A DNA stretch of 6,940 nt from Planctomycetota bacterium. Lineage in GTDB: Bacteria > Planctomycetota > Phycisphaerae > WQYP01. The position numbers were made by a program, and so were the translations under genes. Below, one piece after another: positions 5,972-6,940 of this stretch (the first letter of the stretch is position 1; each line of letters opens with the position of its first letter). The stretch is taken from NCBI GenBank assembly GCA_021826605.1, contig JAKAZF010000145.1:1-6940 (forward strand), read 5' to 3'. Below the pieces are notes generated by a model. That model was not told where the DNA came from and made no database searches. It worked only from the letters and a program-made list of their open reading frames with translations.

Positions 5972-6364
5972 ATGGTAAATCGCACAACTGTCGTCATGCG
6001 ATGGAGAGGCGGTGTGTCGATCGATGAGTGTCAACGGCCCGCCGGCGCGGACGCGGATTTCCTGGCTGATTTGAAAATCCAGCGGCTCCCGCAGACCATT
6101 TTTTTCGCTCTGTATCAGGCCTGGATCGCCCGGCTGGTGGCGTACCAATGTGCCCAATACACGGGCAAATATCGAATGACGCCGGCGGATATGCACTGGG
6201 AAGTTCGCCGCCACCTGCTGGACGACTGCCGGCGAATCGAGGAAAATATCGCCCAGCTACGACGGGCCTTGGAAACCGAAACGCAATTTAATCGGCAGGT
6301 GGAACTGAATATGCGGATTAAGAAATTGTGGAGGAAAATTGCGAAGGTGGTTGCGCGGCCGTGA
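5972..6364 (+). pseudogene. C-terminal fragment resembling DUF4391
   Basis: The frame encodes 130 residues. DLKIQRLPQTIFFALYQAWIA (33-53) leads into a charged helical segment that is probably a coiled coil (about 80-125). It ends with ETQFNRQVELNMRIKKL (103-119), which strongly resembles the C-terminal signature of DUF4391 proteins (pattern QFNRKVELN). As I recall, that family is typically over 200 residues and often lies beside helicase and methyltransferase genes of restriction or other defence loci. The usual N-terminal half is absent here. Upstream, the same frame meets a stop at 5933-5935, and the first ~25 residues look unrelated. Only a weak purine stretch precedes the ATG at 5972, so the start is uncertain. 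I read it as a truncated remnant, but it may be a short standalone gene. The family assignment rests on motif memory alone. Confidence 0.55.
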
Positions 6365-6424
6365 TGCGCAACGGGCGTTCGGGTGCGGATGAACTGCCGA
6401 TATGGCACTTTGGGAATCTTTATC

Positions 6425-6940
6425 ATGCATCTTGTTTACCTGGATGAATCCGGAAACACCGGAATGAATCTCAACGATCACGAGCAACCCGTCTTCGTTC
6501 TATGTGCGCTGGTCGTTGCGGAGGAGAACTGGCAATCGCTTGAGCGTGATCTGATAGCAACGCTGAACACTCATATTCCGACGCGACTAGAGGGATTTGA
6601 GATGCACGCCCACCACCTGCGCAACGGCTGTGGCCATTTTAAGGGCGTTTCCGTCGCCGAACGCCTCGCGATCCGAAATAGCTGGCTTGAACTGCTGGGG
6701 CGGCACGGATGTCGCGTAATCTACCAAGCCATAGAGAAAAAGAGATTTCAGCGCTGGTTGCACCATAATTTTGGCACCTCCGGGATAGTCCTTAACCCGC
6801 ATGTAGCTGCGTTCCCCCTTCTGGCGCAGGTTGTAAACGACTACCTGCGAGGGCTCCCCGGCCGCCCGCGGGGGATGTTTATTTCCGACGAAAATAAAGA
6901 GATCATATCAGACGTGGAAAAAAACACCCCCACTATCGAG
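6425..6940 (+). CDS. DUF3800 domain-containing protein (5' part, cut by window end)
   Basis: An open frame of 172 residues runs from the ATG at 6425 to the window edge without a stop, so the C-terminus is missing. It opens with MHLVYLDESGNTG, the hallmark of DUF3800 proteins, which are thought to have an RNase H-like fold. Acidic candidates for a metal site are D7 and E8, E59 in FEMHAHHL (58-65) and D155 in MFISDENKEI (151-160). The FKG at 72-74 fits the family pattern. The cellular role is not established; members are often found in mobile or defence-rich regions. A weak GGGA is the only ribosome-site candidate upstream. It starts 60 bases after the DUF4391-like fragment on the same strand and may have been cotranscribed with it. 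Confidence 0.8.
   Translation, partial: MHLVYLDESGNTGMNLNDHEQPVFVLCALVVAEENWQSLERDLIATLNTHIPTRLEGFEMHAHHLRNGCGHFKGVSVAERLAIRNSWLELLGRHGCRVIYQAIEKKRFQRWLHHNFGTSGIVLNPHVAAFPLLAQVVNDYLRGLPGRPRGMFISDENKEIISDVEKNTPTIE

Noticed and set aside
5691..5987. Overlapping ORFs on both strands (95 aa plus, 75 aa minus)
   Set aside because: Neither shows a domain or a good ribosome site. They contain the strong hairpin at 5838-5873, which points to non-coding DNA.
1..6940. CRISPR array, tRNA/rRNA genes, IS element with terminal inverted repeats
   Set aside because: No regularly spaced direct repeats, cloverleaf-like sequence, rRNA segment or transposase motif was seen on reading both strands by eye.

Overview
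The window reads as chromosomal DNA from a planctomycete, most likely of the Phycisphaerae type or a close PVC relative. The main clue is the minus-strand prepilin-like protein. Its N-terminal block runs from the [11 protein letters not shown] methylation motif into [24 protein letters not shown], a form I associate with the many orphan prepilin-like proteins of Phycisphaerae. The cysteine-containing Walker A of DnaA (GDCGLGKTH) fits too. This placement rests on pattern recognition, not on a search.

Layout. Positions 1-364 are a probable replication-origin and dnaA-leader region: one perfect DnaA box, one near-perfect inverted box, A/T tracts, small hairpins and a 12-bp palindrome beside the Shine-Dalgarno. 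Positions 365-1783 hold a complete dnaA (GTG start). After a 352-base gap without a convincing gene, 2136-3662 encodes a complete xylulokinase (xylB). Positions 3663-4499 are about 840 bases with no convincing gene; they carry an octamer repeated four times, a stem-loop, a 15-bp tandem repeat and a doubtful minus-strand ORF. A minus-strand prepilin-like gene occupies 4500-5483, with a likely promoter upstream. Positions 5484-5971 are non-coding and more AT-rich, with a strong hairpin whose T-tract lies on the minus strand. At the right edge, a plus-strand fragment resembling the C-terminus of DUF4391 (5972-6364) is followed by the start of a DUF3800 gene (6425 to the window end, incomplete).

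How the parts relate. The genes do not form one operon. dnaA and its leader form a replication-initiation module, with no dnaN, recF or gyrB beside it in the window. xylB is a solitary sugar kinase with no visible isomerase, transporter or regulator. The prepilin-like gene is a single-gene unit on the opposite strand. The DUF4391 remnant plus DUF3800 looks like the edge of an accessory, possibly defence-related region continuing past the right end. I did not find a complete new system. The most interesting parts are the origin/leader architecture, the repeat-bearing gene-free stretch and the right-hand edge.
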